DNA of 64,000 bases, taken from NCBI GenBank assembly GCA_038230275.1, contig JBBRNO010000011.1:30434-94433 (forward strand), read 5' to 3'. Origin of the DNA: JANXXV01 sp038230275. GTDB lineage: Bacteria; Acidobacteriota; Terriglobia; Bryobacterales; Bryobacteraceae. Shown piece by piece: positions 52,110 through 60,734 of this stretch (the stretch's first letter is position 1; the number at the start of each line of letters is the position of its first letter). The notes under the pieces are model-generated. The model did no database searches, was not told the origin of the DNA, and saw nothing but the letters and a program-made list of their open reading frames with translations. The position numbers and the translations under genes are program-made.

Positions 52110-52952
52110 CTAGAGGTATGCTTCCCCGAGTTGGAAATGCATGTGTTGCTCGTGCCCTTCCCGCAGATCCTTGTCTGGAAAGTCGGGATGGATGATCCTG
52201 CCGGGCATGCCAATCGATGTGGGCGCCCTTCCATTGCCGTCGGTACACTCGGCGGTAGCGAATGCGTAGACATCCAGAAAGAATTGGTAAGCCGGTTGGT
52301 CGGTGGTGGGCCGCAGGCGATAGTAGGTGGGAGATTCGGTGTCTCCCCAGGGACCGCGGCGTTTTCCATTTGGCAGGAAGATCGGTTTGTGAGTCCAATC
52401 GGCCAGGACATCGAAGGTGCCACGCTGCGTGATCGCTCCGTAGAAGTCGACACAGGTGCCCTCGCCGTGGCAGTTTTTTCGCTTGCCATCGGCACCCTGC
52501 CCGATGCCGCCCCAGATAATCCTGGTGGCGCCCCAATCTTTCTTGAGAACCTTCGCTAAGCGCAGAAGCACGATGGCAAAGGCCGGAGTAGGATCGAACG
52601 ATGCAACTTTAATGGCGCCGGTGGATCCGTTTTTGAAGTTCGTCTTCAGGGACGCCTGGAAATAGTCGACACCAAGCATGGACGCCCGCACCTTTGCGCG
52701 GCGGCTGGGCGAATGGCTGGAGATGGCGCCCTTTGCGTCCAGCTTGACCGGTTCGGCCAGGACCAGATCGCCCTGGACCGCGTGGTGAATCATCAAGTCG
52801 AACGCTTCTTGCCGGGAAAGATCGCGCGCCGGCTTGGAAGCGGCTGCCGGCTCTTTCATATAAGGAGCCAATGCCTGCATAAGTTGGACGCCCCGGAGGA
52901 CTTGGCCGGCCAGCGTTTCCACTCGGACCTCGATGTCTCGAATCAATGACAT
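52110..52952 (-). CDS. Hypothetical protein with DD-peptidase (M15-like) motifs
   Basis: This is about 280 aa. The N-terminal 90 residues are helical (LIRDIEVRVETLAGQVLRGV). The C-terminal part has CHGEGTCVDFYGAI and HEQHMHFQLGEAYL. The pattern H-x3-G-x2-D with a late H-x-H resembles the zinc site of M15/VanY and related DD-peptidases; this is inference. ATG 52952 has GAGGTG four bases upstream and is preferred to 52991. No signal peptide is seen, which is odd for a cell-wall enzyme. Confidence 0.6.
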   Translation of the reverse strand: MSLIRDIEVRVETLAGQVLRGVQLMQALAPYMKEPAAASKPARDLSRQEAFDLMIHHAVQGDLVLAEPVKLDAKGAISSHSPSRRAKVRASMLGVDYFQASLKTNFKNGSTGAIKVASFDPTPAFAIVLLRLAKVLKKDWGATRIIWGGIGQGADGKRKNCHGEGTCVDFYGAITQRGTFDVLADWTHKPIFLPNGKRRGPWGDTESPTYYRLRPTTDQPAYQFFLDVYAFATAECTDGNGRAPTSIGMPGRIIHPDFPDKDLREGHEQHMHFQLGEAYL

Positions 52953-52991
52953 GCAACACCTCACTCCAGCGAAAGTGCAAGCCTTCACCAA

Positions 52992-53429
52992 TTATACGAT
53001 TTCGGATTTTATCTCTTCTACCGCGGTACGCAGGGCCAGCAGGACCGACGCCTTCTCCTCCTCGTCGCGATAAGGCTGGCGCGGCCAGAAGAAGCCCTTC
53101 AACCCGTCCTTTCTGCGCCGCGGGACCACATGAACATGGAGATGCGGAACGCTCTGGCTGATACGGTTGTTGACGGCAACGAAAGAACCTTCGGCGCCCA
53201 GCCCGCGCTCCAGCGCCTTGGCGATCAGTTGCGCGCTCGCGAAGATCGGTTGCAGCAGCGCGGCGGGCAGATCCGCCAAGGTCTCCACGTGCTGCCTGGG
53301 GCAAACCAGGCAATGCCCAGGAAAGAGCGGTCCGTCATCGAGGAAGACGACGGAGACGTCGTCCTCGTATACTTTGTGGGCTGGGATTTCGCCCGAAGCA
53401 ATCTTGCAAAAGACACACGAGGCTGACAT
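52992..53429 (-). CDS. HIT-family nucleotide hydrolase
   Basis: This 145-aa protein begins with CVFCKIASGEIPAHKVYEDD and has the histidine triad H96-x-H98-x-H100 (PHLHVHVVPR). It is a typical Hint/Fhit-like cytoplasmic nucleoside-phosphoramidase or dinucleotide hydrolase. The four-residue N-terminal CxxC suggests zinc, as in many bacterial HIT proteins. ATG 53429 has AGGA eight bases upstream; the longer start at 53516 would run into the divergent HDOD gene. Confidence 0.93.
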   Translation of the reverse strand: MSASCVFCKIASGEIPAHKVYEDDVSVVFLDDGPLFPGHCLVCPRQHVETLADLPAALLQPIFASAQLIAKALERGLGAEGSFVAVNNRISQSVPHLHVHVVPRRRKDGLKGFFWPRQPYRDEEEKASVLLALRTAVEEIKSEIV

Positions 53430-54387
53430 GTTGTCTATCCTAGCGCGCAAAACCTTAATTAAAGCCCGCTGTTTCTTCGCCGATATAAATATTGTGACGT
53501 TGAACACACCGCTCATCAGCTACAAGCAAAAGGCGCTGAACAGCCTCAGCAGCCTGCCGCCGCTATCACCAATCCTGAATCGGCTGCTGGCTAGCCTCGC
53601 CAGTGACGATATGTCGTTCGCGCAGCTTGCGGCGTTGATCGAAAAAGATACAGTTCTGGCAGGGAACGTACTGAAGACGGTCAATTCCGCACTCTATGGT
53701 TGCAGCGGGACTATCAACTCCGTGAACCACGCCATCGCAATTATGGGGCTGACGAAATTGCGCAATACGGCGCTAAGCTTTTCGGTTAACCAGATGTGGA
53801 AGAGTACTAGAACGCCGCGTGGCTGGTCGATGGCACGCTTCAATCTACACTCAGTCGGCACGGCAATGATGGCCGATTTGATCGTGCAACGGATACAGGT
53901 TGAATACGCGGAAGGCGCGTTTGTGAGCGGGCTCTTTCACGACATAGGGAAACTGTTGATCGCCATCGCACTGGTAGACCAGTACGAGAACATCACCCGG
54001 TTGATTGATGCGCTCCCGGCCGGCGACCCGAGAACCGCCGAAGATTGCGAAACGGAGTTCCTTGGCGTCAATCACTGTGAGCTCTCGGCGGCGGCGCTTG
54101 AGAATTGGAAACTACCGAATCCCATTCGATTGGCCGCGCTCTACCACCATCAACCCGAATGTGCGCCCAAGGAACTGGCCGGAGGATATCAGTTTCATCT
54201 TGCCGACGTTATCCACGCCGCCGACGTAACGGTGAAAGAACTGGATATCAGCATTGGACCGACGCGCAAAGATTACGTTGCGCCTGCTGAACATGTTGCC
54301 CTCACCGCGCTTGGCCTGGCCGACCGGGCACCGAAGCTGGTAGCAGACTTCCTGAATGAGTTTGCGGCAATCCGTAAGCTGGTTTAG
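53428..54387 (+). CDS. HDOD-domain signalling protein
   Basis: This is about 319 aa. The HDOD core shows LNSLSSLPPLSPILNRLL, LAALIEKDTVLAGNVLKTVNSALYG and HAIAIMGLTKLRNTALSF; a later FVSGLFHDIGKLLIAI is HD-like. HDOD proteins act in c-di-GMP-linked and stress signalling as adaptors. ATG 53428 has GAGG five bases upstream but interlocks with the divergent HIT start; GTG 53494 is an alternative that leaves a 64-base promoter gap. The gene's 3' end forms the first copy of a 16-bp tandem repeat. Confidence 0.85.
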   Translation: MLSILARKTLIKARCFFADINIVTLNTPLISYKQKALNSLSSLPPLSPILNRLLASLASDDMSFAQLAALIEKDTVLAGNVLKTVNSALYGCSGTINSVNHAIAIMGLTKLRNTALSFSVNQMWKSTRTPRGWSMARFNLHSVGTAMMADLIVQRIQVEYAEGAFVSGLFHDIGKLLIAIALVDQYENITRLIDALPAGDPRTAEDCETEFLGVNHCELSAAALENWKLPNPIRLAALYHHQPECAPKELAGGYQFHLADVIHAADVTVKELDISIGPTRKDYVAPAEHVALTALGLADRAPKLVADFLNEFAAIRKLV

Positions 54388-54427
54388 GAAAATGTTGGTT
54401 TAGGAAAAAGTTGGTTTAGGAAATCAC
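54380..54427. repeat. Three 16-bp tandem copies spanning the HDOD stop codon
   Basis: TGGTTTAGGAAAATGT (54380), TGGTTTAGGAAAAAGT (54396) and TGGTTTAGGAAATCAC (54412) follow each other without gaps; the first 12 bases are identical in all three. The first copy includes the last codons and stop of the HDOD gene. Confidence 0.9.
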
Positions 54428-54433
54428 GATAAA

Positions 54434-55132
54434 TTACATTGAATTCTTACGGAAGACGAGTATGTGCTGCCGGGGCAAGTCTTTTAAAACTTTATCGAGA
54501 CGGAAGCCTTCCGGAGTGACTTCAGCCTTGACTTCTTCCACGCTCATTTTGTGCTCTGTACGTATGGGTATTCGCGGGTCTTCCTTACGGAATTCCAGTA
54601 GCACCAGGCGGCCATCATCCTTTAAAGCCTGCCGCAGTTTCTGCAGCATTACTTGCGGTTGTGAGAATTCGTGATAAACATCGACAAGCAGGATCAGATC
54701 CATCGATTTAGGCGGCAACTTCGGGTCGGATTCGGTACCAAGAACCGGAATGATGTTGGTGACCTTGGCCTGGGCCGCCCGTTGCTTGAGCATGGCCAGC
54801 ATTTCAGGCTGAACATCGTTGGCGTACACTTTCCCGGAAGGGCCAACGCGATTTGCGATCTTGATGCTGAAATAACCCACTCCGGCACCCACATCGGCAA
54901 CGGTCATGCCTTTGTCGATACCGATGGCTTTCAGGGCGGTATCAGGCATCTCCTCAATGTCGCGCTGCGATCTTTCCAGCCATTCGGCGCCGCTGACCCC
55001 CATGACCGGAGCGATGCGCCGGCCCGTGACGGGATGCTCTTCCTGGGCAAACGCTCCGGTGCTCTGGCACGTCAGCATCAAAAGCGCCAGGCTGGCATTT
55101 CGAACTCGTTTGGTTACTTGCCTATTTGTCAT
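54434..55132 (-). CDS. Exported class I SAM-dependent methyltransferase
   Basis: This 232-aa protein has a signal peptide (residues about 10-29, ASLALLMLTCQSTGAFAQ) and then a Rossmann methyltransferase domain: motif I VADVGAGVGYFSIKIA, YANDVQPEMLAMLKQRA, and DLILLVDVYHEFSQP for motif IV. Methyltransferases with a signal peptide are unexpected because SAM is cytoplasmic, yet this group recurs in Acidobacteriota and Planctomycetota. ATG 55132 is preferred over 55186. It diverges from the DUF4352-like lipoprotein gene. Confidence 0.85.
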   Translation of the reverse strand: MTNRQVTKRVRNASLALLMLTCQSTGAFAQEEHPVTGRRIAPVMGVSGAEWLERSQRDIEEMPDTALKAIGIDKGMTVADVGAGVGYFSIKIANRVGPSGKVYANDVQPEMLAMLKQRAAQAKVTNIIPVLGTESDPKLPPKSMDLILLVDVYHEFSQPQVMLQKLRQALKDDGRLVLLEFRKEDPRIPIRTEHKMSVEEVKAEVTPEGFRLDKVLKDLPRQHILVFRKNSM

Positions 55133-55156
55133 AATCCGATTACAGTTGATCAAGTA

Positions 55157-55684
55157 ATGAATGAGAAACTCGTCTGTTCCAAACAAGTCCGCTACCTCGC
55201 TGTCCTTCTATTCTCAGCTCTCTTGCCGTGCGGTTGTAGCAACGCGCCGGTCGAGATTCCTAAAGACAGCATACCCAGTGTGACGTATCAGATGGGACAA
55301 GGAGTGCAACTGGGACCTCTCATCTACAATGTGATGGAAACCAGTTGGAAAAGTCAATTAGGCGGCGGGCCGGCGGCACGGATACCGAAGAACCGGTTTC
55401 TGCTGGTAAAGCTCACCGTCACCAACGGCGGCGGGCAAACTTCTTCCATTCCTGAAATGGCGCTGGTGAACGCGGCTGGGCTGAACTTCCAGGAGATCAC
55501 CGAAGGCGTCGAGTCAGTTCCGAAATGGCTGGGCGTCCTGCGAAATCTTGCGCCCGTGCAGACAGACGAAGGATATGTCGTCTTCGACGTTCCCTTGGGC
55601 GCCTACAAATTGCAGGTCAGCGACGGCGGCGACATCGGATCGGAGAAGAAGGCGCTGATCGAGATTCCGCTGCAATTAGAATAG
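55157..55684 (+). CDS. Lipoprotein with DUF4352-like domain
   Basis: This 175-aa protein has a lipobox LLPCGC near residue 26. The mature part is a beta-sandwich: GPLIYNVMETSWKSQLG, NRFLLVKLTVTNGGGQTSSI and GYVVFDVPLGAYKLQVSDGG, the pattern of DUF4352/telokin-like immunoprotective domains. Its binding partner is unknown. ATG 55157 gives the signal peptide; the longer frame from 54671 is antisense to the methyltransferase. The next gene is 31 bases downstream. Confidence 0.8.
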   Translation: MNEKLVCSKQVRYLAVLLFSALLPCGCSNAPVEIPKDSIPSVTYQMGQGVQLGPLIYNVMETSWKSQLGGGPAARIPKNRFLLVKLTVTNGGGQTSSIPEMALVNAAGLNFQEITEGVESVPKWLGVLRNLAPVQTDEGYVVFDVPLGAYKLQVSDGGDIGSEKKALIEIPLQLE

Positions 55685-55715
55685 TAGTTACGGGCTTGTG
55701 GTCCGGAAGTATTGC

Positions 55716-56558
55716 ATGCTGTTTTCCTTCTTCTTTGCGCTGGCGCTGGCCATCCCGTTGTGCGCCGCCGAATTGTCCGCCGTCAATGTACAGCTGCACG
55801 ACTATGAGGACAGTCCTCCGGTTCCCGCCAGCCAGGCATTCCGGGCCTCGGAAACGGTCTATCTCAGTTTTCAGATCTCCGGCTTCCAACCAACGGAAGA
55901 CGACCATATTCAGCTTAGCTACGAGATTGTAGCGACCGACCCGGCGAAGCGTCCGTTAGGGCCGCCGAAGTCTGGCAAGATTGAGGCTGAACTTGCACCC
56001 GAAGATAAGAAGAAAGGCAAACTGTGGATGCCGAAGATCCGGTATCAGATTCAACTCCCCGTAACACCCGCCCCTGGCGCCTACGGATTTCAACTCCAGC
56101 TGACCGACAAGATCAACGGAGCGAAATACTCTGTCGATATCCCGTTTCAGGTGATCGCTGCCGCGATTGCGCCAGCCGACGCGTTGACGCTGCGGAATTT
56201 TCGCTTCCTTCGATCGGAGAGCGAAAAAGACCGTCTGCCCGAGAGCGGAGCCTTCCGGCCCGGAGATTCGGTCTGGGCCCGTTTCGACATCACCGGTTAC
56301 AAGTTTGGCCCAGGCAACCGGTATGAAGTGAAATATGGCCTGGCACTGCGGGACGCGGCGGGAAAGCCGCTTTTTTCGAATCCGGAAGCAGCGCAAGACA
56401 AGAGCGAATCGTTTTACCCGCGGACCTTCATTCCGGGTGCGTTCAGCATAAACCTCGATAAAGATATCAAGCCCGGTGACTACACTTTGGTCGTCTTTCT
56501 TAGCGATCCGCTGGGAAACCAGGCTGTTGAGAGCGCCTACGTTTTTCGCGTGGAATGA
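55716..56558 (+). CDS. Exported protein with two beta-sandwich domains
   Basis: This is about 280 aa. It has a signal peptide (MLFSFFFALALAIPLCAAE) followed by two similar halves that each carry a Phe-rich Ig/C2-like sandwich (ETVYLSFQISGFQPTEDDHI... and DSVWARFDITGYKFGPGNRY...). The internal repeat suggests duplication. No family is recognised. ATG 55716 with CGGAAG upstream is preferred to GTG 55698. It is probably cotranscribed with the upstream lipoprotein. Confidence 0.75.
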   Translation: MLFSFFFALALAIPLCAAELSAVNVQLHDYEDSPPVPASQAFRASETVYLSFQISGFQPTEDDHIQLSYEIVATDPAKRPLGPPKSGKIEAELAPEDKKKGKLWMPKIRYQIQLPVTPAPGAYGFQLQLTDKINGAKYSVDIPFQVIAAAIAPADALTLRNFRFLRSESEKDRLPESGAFRPGDSVWARFDITGYKFGPGNRYEVKYGLALRDAAGKPLFSNPEAAQDKSESFYPRTFIPGAFSINLDKDIKPGDYTLVVFLSDPLGNQAVESAYVFRVE

Positions 56559-56608
56559 ACAGCGTTCGGATTTTCTGAGAACCTTCTCCGCCGCAAACAC
56601 TCTAGTAC

Positions 56609-58129
56609 TTGGCACTCTACCGGACCCGCAGTGCGGCCGTATACGGCATCGACGCTCACTTGATCGACGTGGAAGTGGATATGTACCCCTCTTCGTCACC
56701 ACGGGATTTCATCACGGTTGGAATGCCGGACACAGCGGTGCGGGAAAGCCGTGAGCGAATCAAGTCCGCACTGCTCAATTCCGGCTTCGGATTTCCGAAT
56801 AAGGGCGTAACCATTAACCTGGCGCCCGCCAACGTGCGCAAAGAAGGCGCGGGATTCGATCTGCCGATGGCAATGGGAATTCTAGGCGCCATGGGCACGG
56901 TGGCTGCCTCGGACCGGCATCTCTTTGTCGGAGAGCTCTCGCTGGACGGGTCGCTGCGGCCGATTCGCGGATCGCTGTCGGTGGCAGTTTGTGCGCGCAG
57001 CCAGGGGATTGCCAACCTGATTGTGCCAGCCGAGAATGCCGCGGAAGCCGCGGTGGCGGAAGGCGTAAACGTGTTCGGTCTGAAACACCTTTCCGAGGTG
57101 GTCGCGTTGATGAAAGAGCCGGAACGATTCACTGCGGCGAGCGCCGCGCGGCCCGGCCACATTGGCGGAAGCTCCGCCGCGCCGGATTTCCGTGACGTGA
57201 AGGGGCAGACCACGGCGAAGCGGGCGCTCGAAGTAGCCGCGGCGGGTGGACATAACGTATTGATGGTGGGTCCGCCTGGTTCCGGGAAGACGATGCTTGC
57301 CAAGCGCTTTGCAGGTATCCTTCCGCCGCTGACTTTTCAGGAAGCGTTGCAGACCACGCAAGTTCACAGCGTGGCAGGCATTCTGCCGCGGGGCGTTGGG
57401 TTGCTATACGACCGGCCGTTCCGGGCTCCGCACCACTCGGTGTCCGACGCAGGCCTGATTGGAGGCGGATCCGGTACGCCGAAGCCGGGGGAAGTGAGCC
57501 TTGCTCACAATGGAGTCCTGTTCCTGGACGAACTTCCTGAGTTTCCGCGCAATGTCCTGGAACAGTTGCGACAGCCGCTGGAGGAGCGAGCGGTGACACT
57601 GGCGCGGGCGAATATGACGCTTTGTTTCCCGTCCGCCTTCATGCTGGTGGCGGCAATGAACCCTTGCCCGTGCGGCTATTATGGCGATCCAACGCGCGAG
57701 TGCCGCTGCACACCCGCCATTATCCAGCGCTACCTGGGAAAAGTGAGCGGCCCCTTGCTGGACCGGATCGATCTGCATATTGAGGTTCCGGCGGTGGCCT
57801 ACAAAGAGCTGCGGTCCAATGACAATGGCGTGACCTCCGAACAGATGCGCGAGCGAATCCTGAAGGCACGAGCGATTCAGCAGGTTCGCGGCTTCTACAA
57901 TTCCGAAATTCCTCCGCAACAACTGCGGACGTTGTGCGCTTTGGACGACACCGGCGAACGGACGCTGGAGATGGCGGTTCGCCGTATGAGCCTTTCAGCA
58001 CGCGCGCACGACCGGATCTTGAAAGTGGCACGTACGATTGCAGATCTTTCGGCTTCGCCCGGCGTCAGTGGGAAACATTTGGCGGAAGCAGTGCAGTACC
58101 GGAGTTTGGATCGTAGTTACTGGACTTGA
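56609..58129 (+). CDS. comM: YifB/ComM-family Mg-chelatase-like AAA ATPase
   Basis: This 506-aa protein has an N-terminal Lon-protease-like domain (TRSAAVYGIDAHLIDVEVD; KGVTINLAPANVRKEGAGFDLP), then a helicase-type AAA+ core with Walker A VGPPGSGKTMLAKRFAGILPP and Walker B GVLFLDELPEFPRNVL. A Cys-rich insert CPCGYYGDPTRECRC and a C-terminal Mg-chelatase domain follow. ComM promotes branch migration during natural transformation; nearby competence genes are not seen. The start appears to be TTG 56609, where family members begin M-x-x-x-TRS, and it lacks a clear ribosome site. Confidence 0.93.
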   Translation: MALYRTRSAAVYGIDAHLIDVEVDMYPSSSPRDFITVGMPDTAVRESRERIKSALLNSGFGFPNKGVTINLAPANVRKEGAGFDLPMAMGILGAMGTVAASDRHLFVGELSLDGSLRPIRGSLSVAVCARSQGIANLIVPAENAAEAAVAEGVNVFGLKHLSEVVALMKEPERFTAASAARPGHIGGSSAAPDFRDVKGQTTAKRALEVAAAGGHNVLMVGPPGSGKTMLAKRFAGILPPLTFQEALQTTQVHSVAGILPRGVGLLYDRPFRAPHHSVSDAGLIGGGSGTPKPGEVSLAHNGVLFLDELPEFPRNVLEQLRQPLEERAVTLARANMTLCFPSAFMLVAAMNPCPCGYYGDPTRECRCTPAIIQRYLGKVSGPLLDRIDLHIEVPAVAYKELRSNDNGVTSEQMRERILKARAIQQVRGFYNSEIPPQQLRTLCALDDTGERTLEMAVRRMSLSARAHDRILKVARTIADLSASPGVSGKHLAEAVQYRSLDRSYWT

Positions 58130-58198
58130 TGGCTGGCTAGGTTCACGCCATCGGGGCTTTGTCCTGATTCTGCGTTCTATCCCCGTCAACCCTGAAAG

Positions 58199-58222
58199 GC
58201 GCCTCATTGGTGGCGCTCTTTT
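58199..58222 (+). terminator. Weak terminator-like stem-loop after comM
   Basis: GCGCC (58199-58203) pairs with GGCGC (58212-58216) over an eight-base loop and TCTTTT follows. The stem is only five pairs, so strength is doubtful. Confidence 0.3.
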
Positions 58223-58332
58223 ATCCGCTATTTACTGTCTGCGTCTTGGGAGTGCGGCCACTACCATTTAGCCAGTTGTCCATCTTTCGCATCGATAATC
58301 CGTGCTCTGTCTTTAGCTGACCCGGCGTACGT

Positions 58333-58361
58333 CGGCTAAGTGTCACGAGAACGCTTAGCCG
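58333..58361. repeat. 8-bp inverted repeat over the pentapeptide-gene stop
   Basis: CGGCTAAG (58333-58340) and CTTAGCCG (58354-58361) are perfect complements with a 13-base loop. The right arm covers the stop of the minus-strand gene at 58355-58357. No T-run follows in either direction. Confidence 0.6.
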
Positions 58362-59197
58362 TGGAGTTTCGATCCGTCAGGCAATAACAAGAGGTCTTCC
58401 GGAACATCATTCGCCTTCGACAGTTGATCTATGGTTAACCCCACTGGCGCTAGAACTTTCGCACCCTTTAGGCTCGTACCGGTCAGATCGGCGTTCGTGA
58501 AATCGCAGCCGTCGAGCGTTGCCTCTAAGAAATCGGCGCCAGAAAGATTGGCATTCATGAAATTCGTTTCCGTAAAGCGAACTCTCCAGAAGTAGACATT
58601 GCTAAGATTGGCCTTCAGAAGCCACGCATCGCGGACGATCAAATACGATAGATCAATCGCATAATCAGGTGCATCTGGCCAATAACGCTCGCCGACAATC
58701 GAGAGAATGGCCTGGATATCTACCGGACACATAGATTTCCCGGGAGAAGTCTGGCTGAGCGATGGCGCCGCAGAAGAACCCGATGTGTCACGAACATATC
58801 CCGTCAGCACTTGGATCGCTGGGAAATAGTCCTTTTTCGAACCGATTGAGATCCTCTCCAGCGTGTGGATGCCACCCAGTCGGACGCCGATATTGGCCGA
58901 GCCCAGTTGCTCCACAGCTTTGGCAAAAGTTTCGGATTCGAGCTTGTTTTGAGTCAGCAAGAAGTTTTGATATGTGAAGTAGACGGTGATTCCAATTGCG
59001 GCGCCGCCAAAAATATTGACGAGAACGGTGCGATTAGCGGTAACCTGTGCCGCCCAGTCTTTAAGATTGTCGAAGTGGTTTTGATTTGCCATCCATTCCG
59101 GTATCCAGAGAATTGCAAACCAAAAAGCCATAACTGACAAGGACAGAAACATTAGAGCCGCAACTTCTTTGCCAGCCAACCTCCAATTGCTTTTCAT
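58355..59197 (-). CDS. Pentapeptide-repeat membrane protein
   Basis: This is about 280 aa. Two membrane helices lie at the N-terminal end (EVAALMFLSLSVMAFWFAIL, then VLVNIFGGAAIGITVYF). Next is the segment QLGSANIGVRLGGIHTLERI, which often follows such helices in this family. C-terminal pentapeptide repeats follow as A(N/D)Lxx units (LSNVYFWRVRFTETNFMNAN, LSGADFLEATLDGCDFTNAD). It is probably an inner-membrane protein with a cytoplasmic beta-helix; the role is unknown. ATG 59197 overlaps a small upstream ORF as ATGA. A longer start at 59236 is possible. Confidence 0.82.
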   Translation of the reverse strand: MKSNWRLAGKEVAALMFLSLSVMAFWFAILWIPEWMANQNHFDNLKDWAAQVTANRTVLVNIFGGAAIGITVYFTYQNFLLTQNKLESETFAKAVEQLGSANIGVRLGGIHTLERISIGSKKDYFPAIQVLTGYVRDTSGSSAAPSLSQTSPGKSMCPVDIQAILSIVGERYWPDAPDYAIDLSYLIVRDAWLLKANLSNVYFWRVRFTETNFMNANLSGADFLEATLDGCDFTNADLTGTSLKGAKVLAPVGLTIDQLSKANDVPEDLLLLPDGSKLHG

Positions 59198-59376
59198 TGG
59201 TCGATAGTGTATCCCAGAAAAGCACCCAAAAGCCAACCGCGCTCACCCGCCGGTACAACAACCCTTCGCATCGATGGTTCGTCCTCCAAAAACCCCCTCG
59301 CCTGCGTTAGCCATGGGGCCGCGTAGGCTCCAACATTCCGGCGAATCAGGCTATCAGTGTCGGTCGACCCGTTCAT
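59194..59376 (-). CDS. Possible small protein coupled to the pentapeptide gene
   Basis: This is a 60-codon ORF (MNGSTDTDSLIRRNVGAY...). Its TGA overlaps the ATG of the pentapeptide gene, and it is preceded by AAGGTGAG four to five bases before ATG 59376. No family is recognised and composition is not decisive. The ATGA overlap is the only strong argument for coding. The remainder of the 59377-59532 gap shows nothing. Confidence 0.3.
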   Translation of the reverse strand: MNGSTDTDSLIRRNVGAYAAPWLTQARGFLEDEPSMRRVVVPAGERGWLLGAFLGYTIDQ

Positions 59377-59532
59377 GCGCTCACCTTCACGGCCTGTATT
59401 CAACTCTCCCGATTGCCAGAGCTATTCACCCTGGTGATTTAAATGGACAGATGGATCCGAGAGGGTGGAGGGGACCGTACCTTCAAGAAGTGATGGAAGA
59501 TAGAGCGCACCCTGTTAACCGGAAACCACAAG

Positions 59533-60378
59533 CTAAGTTTGCCGGAGCAACCAGCGAACCGCATTCTTCTGCAGTTTCTCGTATTCAGGATTCCAAAGAT
59601 CCACCAACAGGTGCCCCGGCGCCAGGTAGCAAACCCGGCCCTTGCCGTAGTCGTAGGCCCATCCCGCGGCCGACGTTGTCCCCAGACCCCTGAAATCGAG
59701 GCCGTCTTCATTCACGCTTTGCAAAAGTAGATGCTTGGGATCTTTCTCGTACGTCATGTAGTGCTGCTCGTCGGTCACCACAAAATCGTTCACACCGCGT
59801 GTGATGGGGTGTTCCTTATTGACCACTTTCACTTTGAACGGCCGAATAGGCGGGTGCTGCTGGGTGACCGCTCCCAGCACATCCCGGAAATCGGCATTGT
59901 GCGGACTGATGTAAGTCACGTTGTGATAAAAGAGCACGCTGCCGCCGTTGGAAACGAAATCCTTGACAGCCTTGCCTTGGGCCGCCGTGATCCAGTAATT
60001 CGCCTGGCCACCCCACTTCGGAAGCGGCGGGTCGCTGACAATTTTGGCGGAGGCAAGGTGCGCAAAAGCGGCATTACTGCTTTCGTCAGGATAGCCGTCC
60101 GGCCAAGTCATGCCATCACGAAACACGATCAGCAGTTTGTAGCCTTGAAGACTCTCTGCATCCAGCAATTTCACGTCATCGCGAAAGTCGATGGCAAGCC
60201 CCAGGTCTTTGCCCAAGGTCTTTCCCAAGCCGGACCGAATATAGTCGCTGTTGTGATAGCGATCGCCGATCAGCGCGAAAGCAGTGCCCTTCTCGCGGGC
60301 GGATGCGATTGCGCCGAATGCAAATGGGGCCGACAGCACCGCACTTCGAATAGCGGTTCGCCTGGTGATCTTTGTCAT
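59533..60378 (-). CDS. ThuA-domain protein with Tat signal
   Basis: This 281-aa protein has a twin-arginine leader (TKITRRTAIRSAVLSAPFAF) and a ThuA-like glutamine-amidotransferase fold: FALIGDRYHNSDYI, SNGGSVLFYHNVTY, GVNDFVVTDEQHYMTYEKDP and GKGRVCYLAPGHLLVDLWNPEY, where ThuA has a GH..HPE motif. ThuA-like proteins are linked to trehalose or other sugar use. The cysteine of true amidotransferases is absent. ATG 60378 with CCGGAG upstream is chosen over 60432. Confidence 0.87.
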   Translation of the reverse strand: MTKITRRTAIRSAVLSAPFAFGAIASAREKGTAFALIGDRYHNSDYIRSGLGKTLGKDLGLAIDFRDDVKLLDAESLQGYKLLIVFRDGMTWPDGYPDESSNAAFAHLASAKIVSDPPLPKWGGQANYWITAAQGKAVKDFVSNGGSVLFYHNVTYISPHNADFRDVLGAVTQQHPPIRPFKVKVVNKEHPITRGVNDFVVTDEQHYMTYEKDPKHLLLQSVNEDGLDFRGLGTTSAAGWAYDYGKGRVCYLAPGHLLVDLWNPEYEKLQKNAVRWLLRQT

Positions 60379-60522
60379 AGTATTTGTCTCCGGAAGAGTA
60401 ACTGCGTAAGTAGGCGTCGGTATCGACGCCACGTAGCGGATAATACTGTCCGCAGCTTCCGCAAGTCAAGCGAGCTCCCTTGCGATGATCAATCGCGAAA
60501 GAGCCCGCCGTAGAGTAGCTAA

Positions 60523-60590
60523 GGCGCCAATCGTGATCCTGACTGGCGCCAGGCGCACCTAGTGGAGTGTCCGCGAATTGGGTGGACACT
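60523..60590. repeat. Two neighbouring inverted repeats between thuA-like and aldehyde dehydrogenase genes
   Basis: GGCGCCA (60523-60529) faces TGGCGCC (60544-60550), and AGTGTCC (60566-60572) faces GGACACT (60584-60590). Both are seven-base perfect arms. The second looks like the ends of some insertion sequences, but no transposase remains in the 60379-60734 gap, which otherwise holds nothing recognised. Confidence 0.5.
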
Positions 60591-60734
60591 ACCGGAAACC
60601 GTCGCGTTACAGTCGCGGCTCGGAAACTACTGTTGCCGCAACAAGGTCGAGACTGAGCCGCGCGCGTGAGCAAGCCGTTTCTTGTGTCCAGCTATTTGTC
60701 GGACAATACGCTAGCTTATAAAATGCGGCGCACG

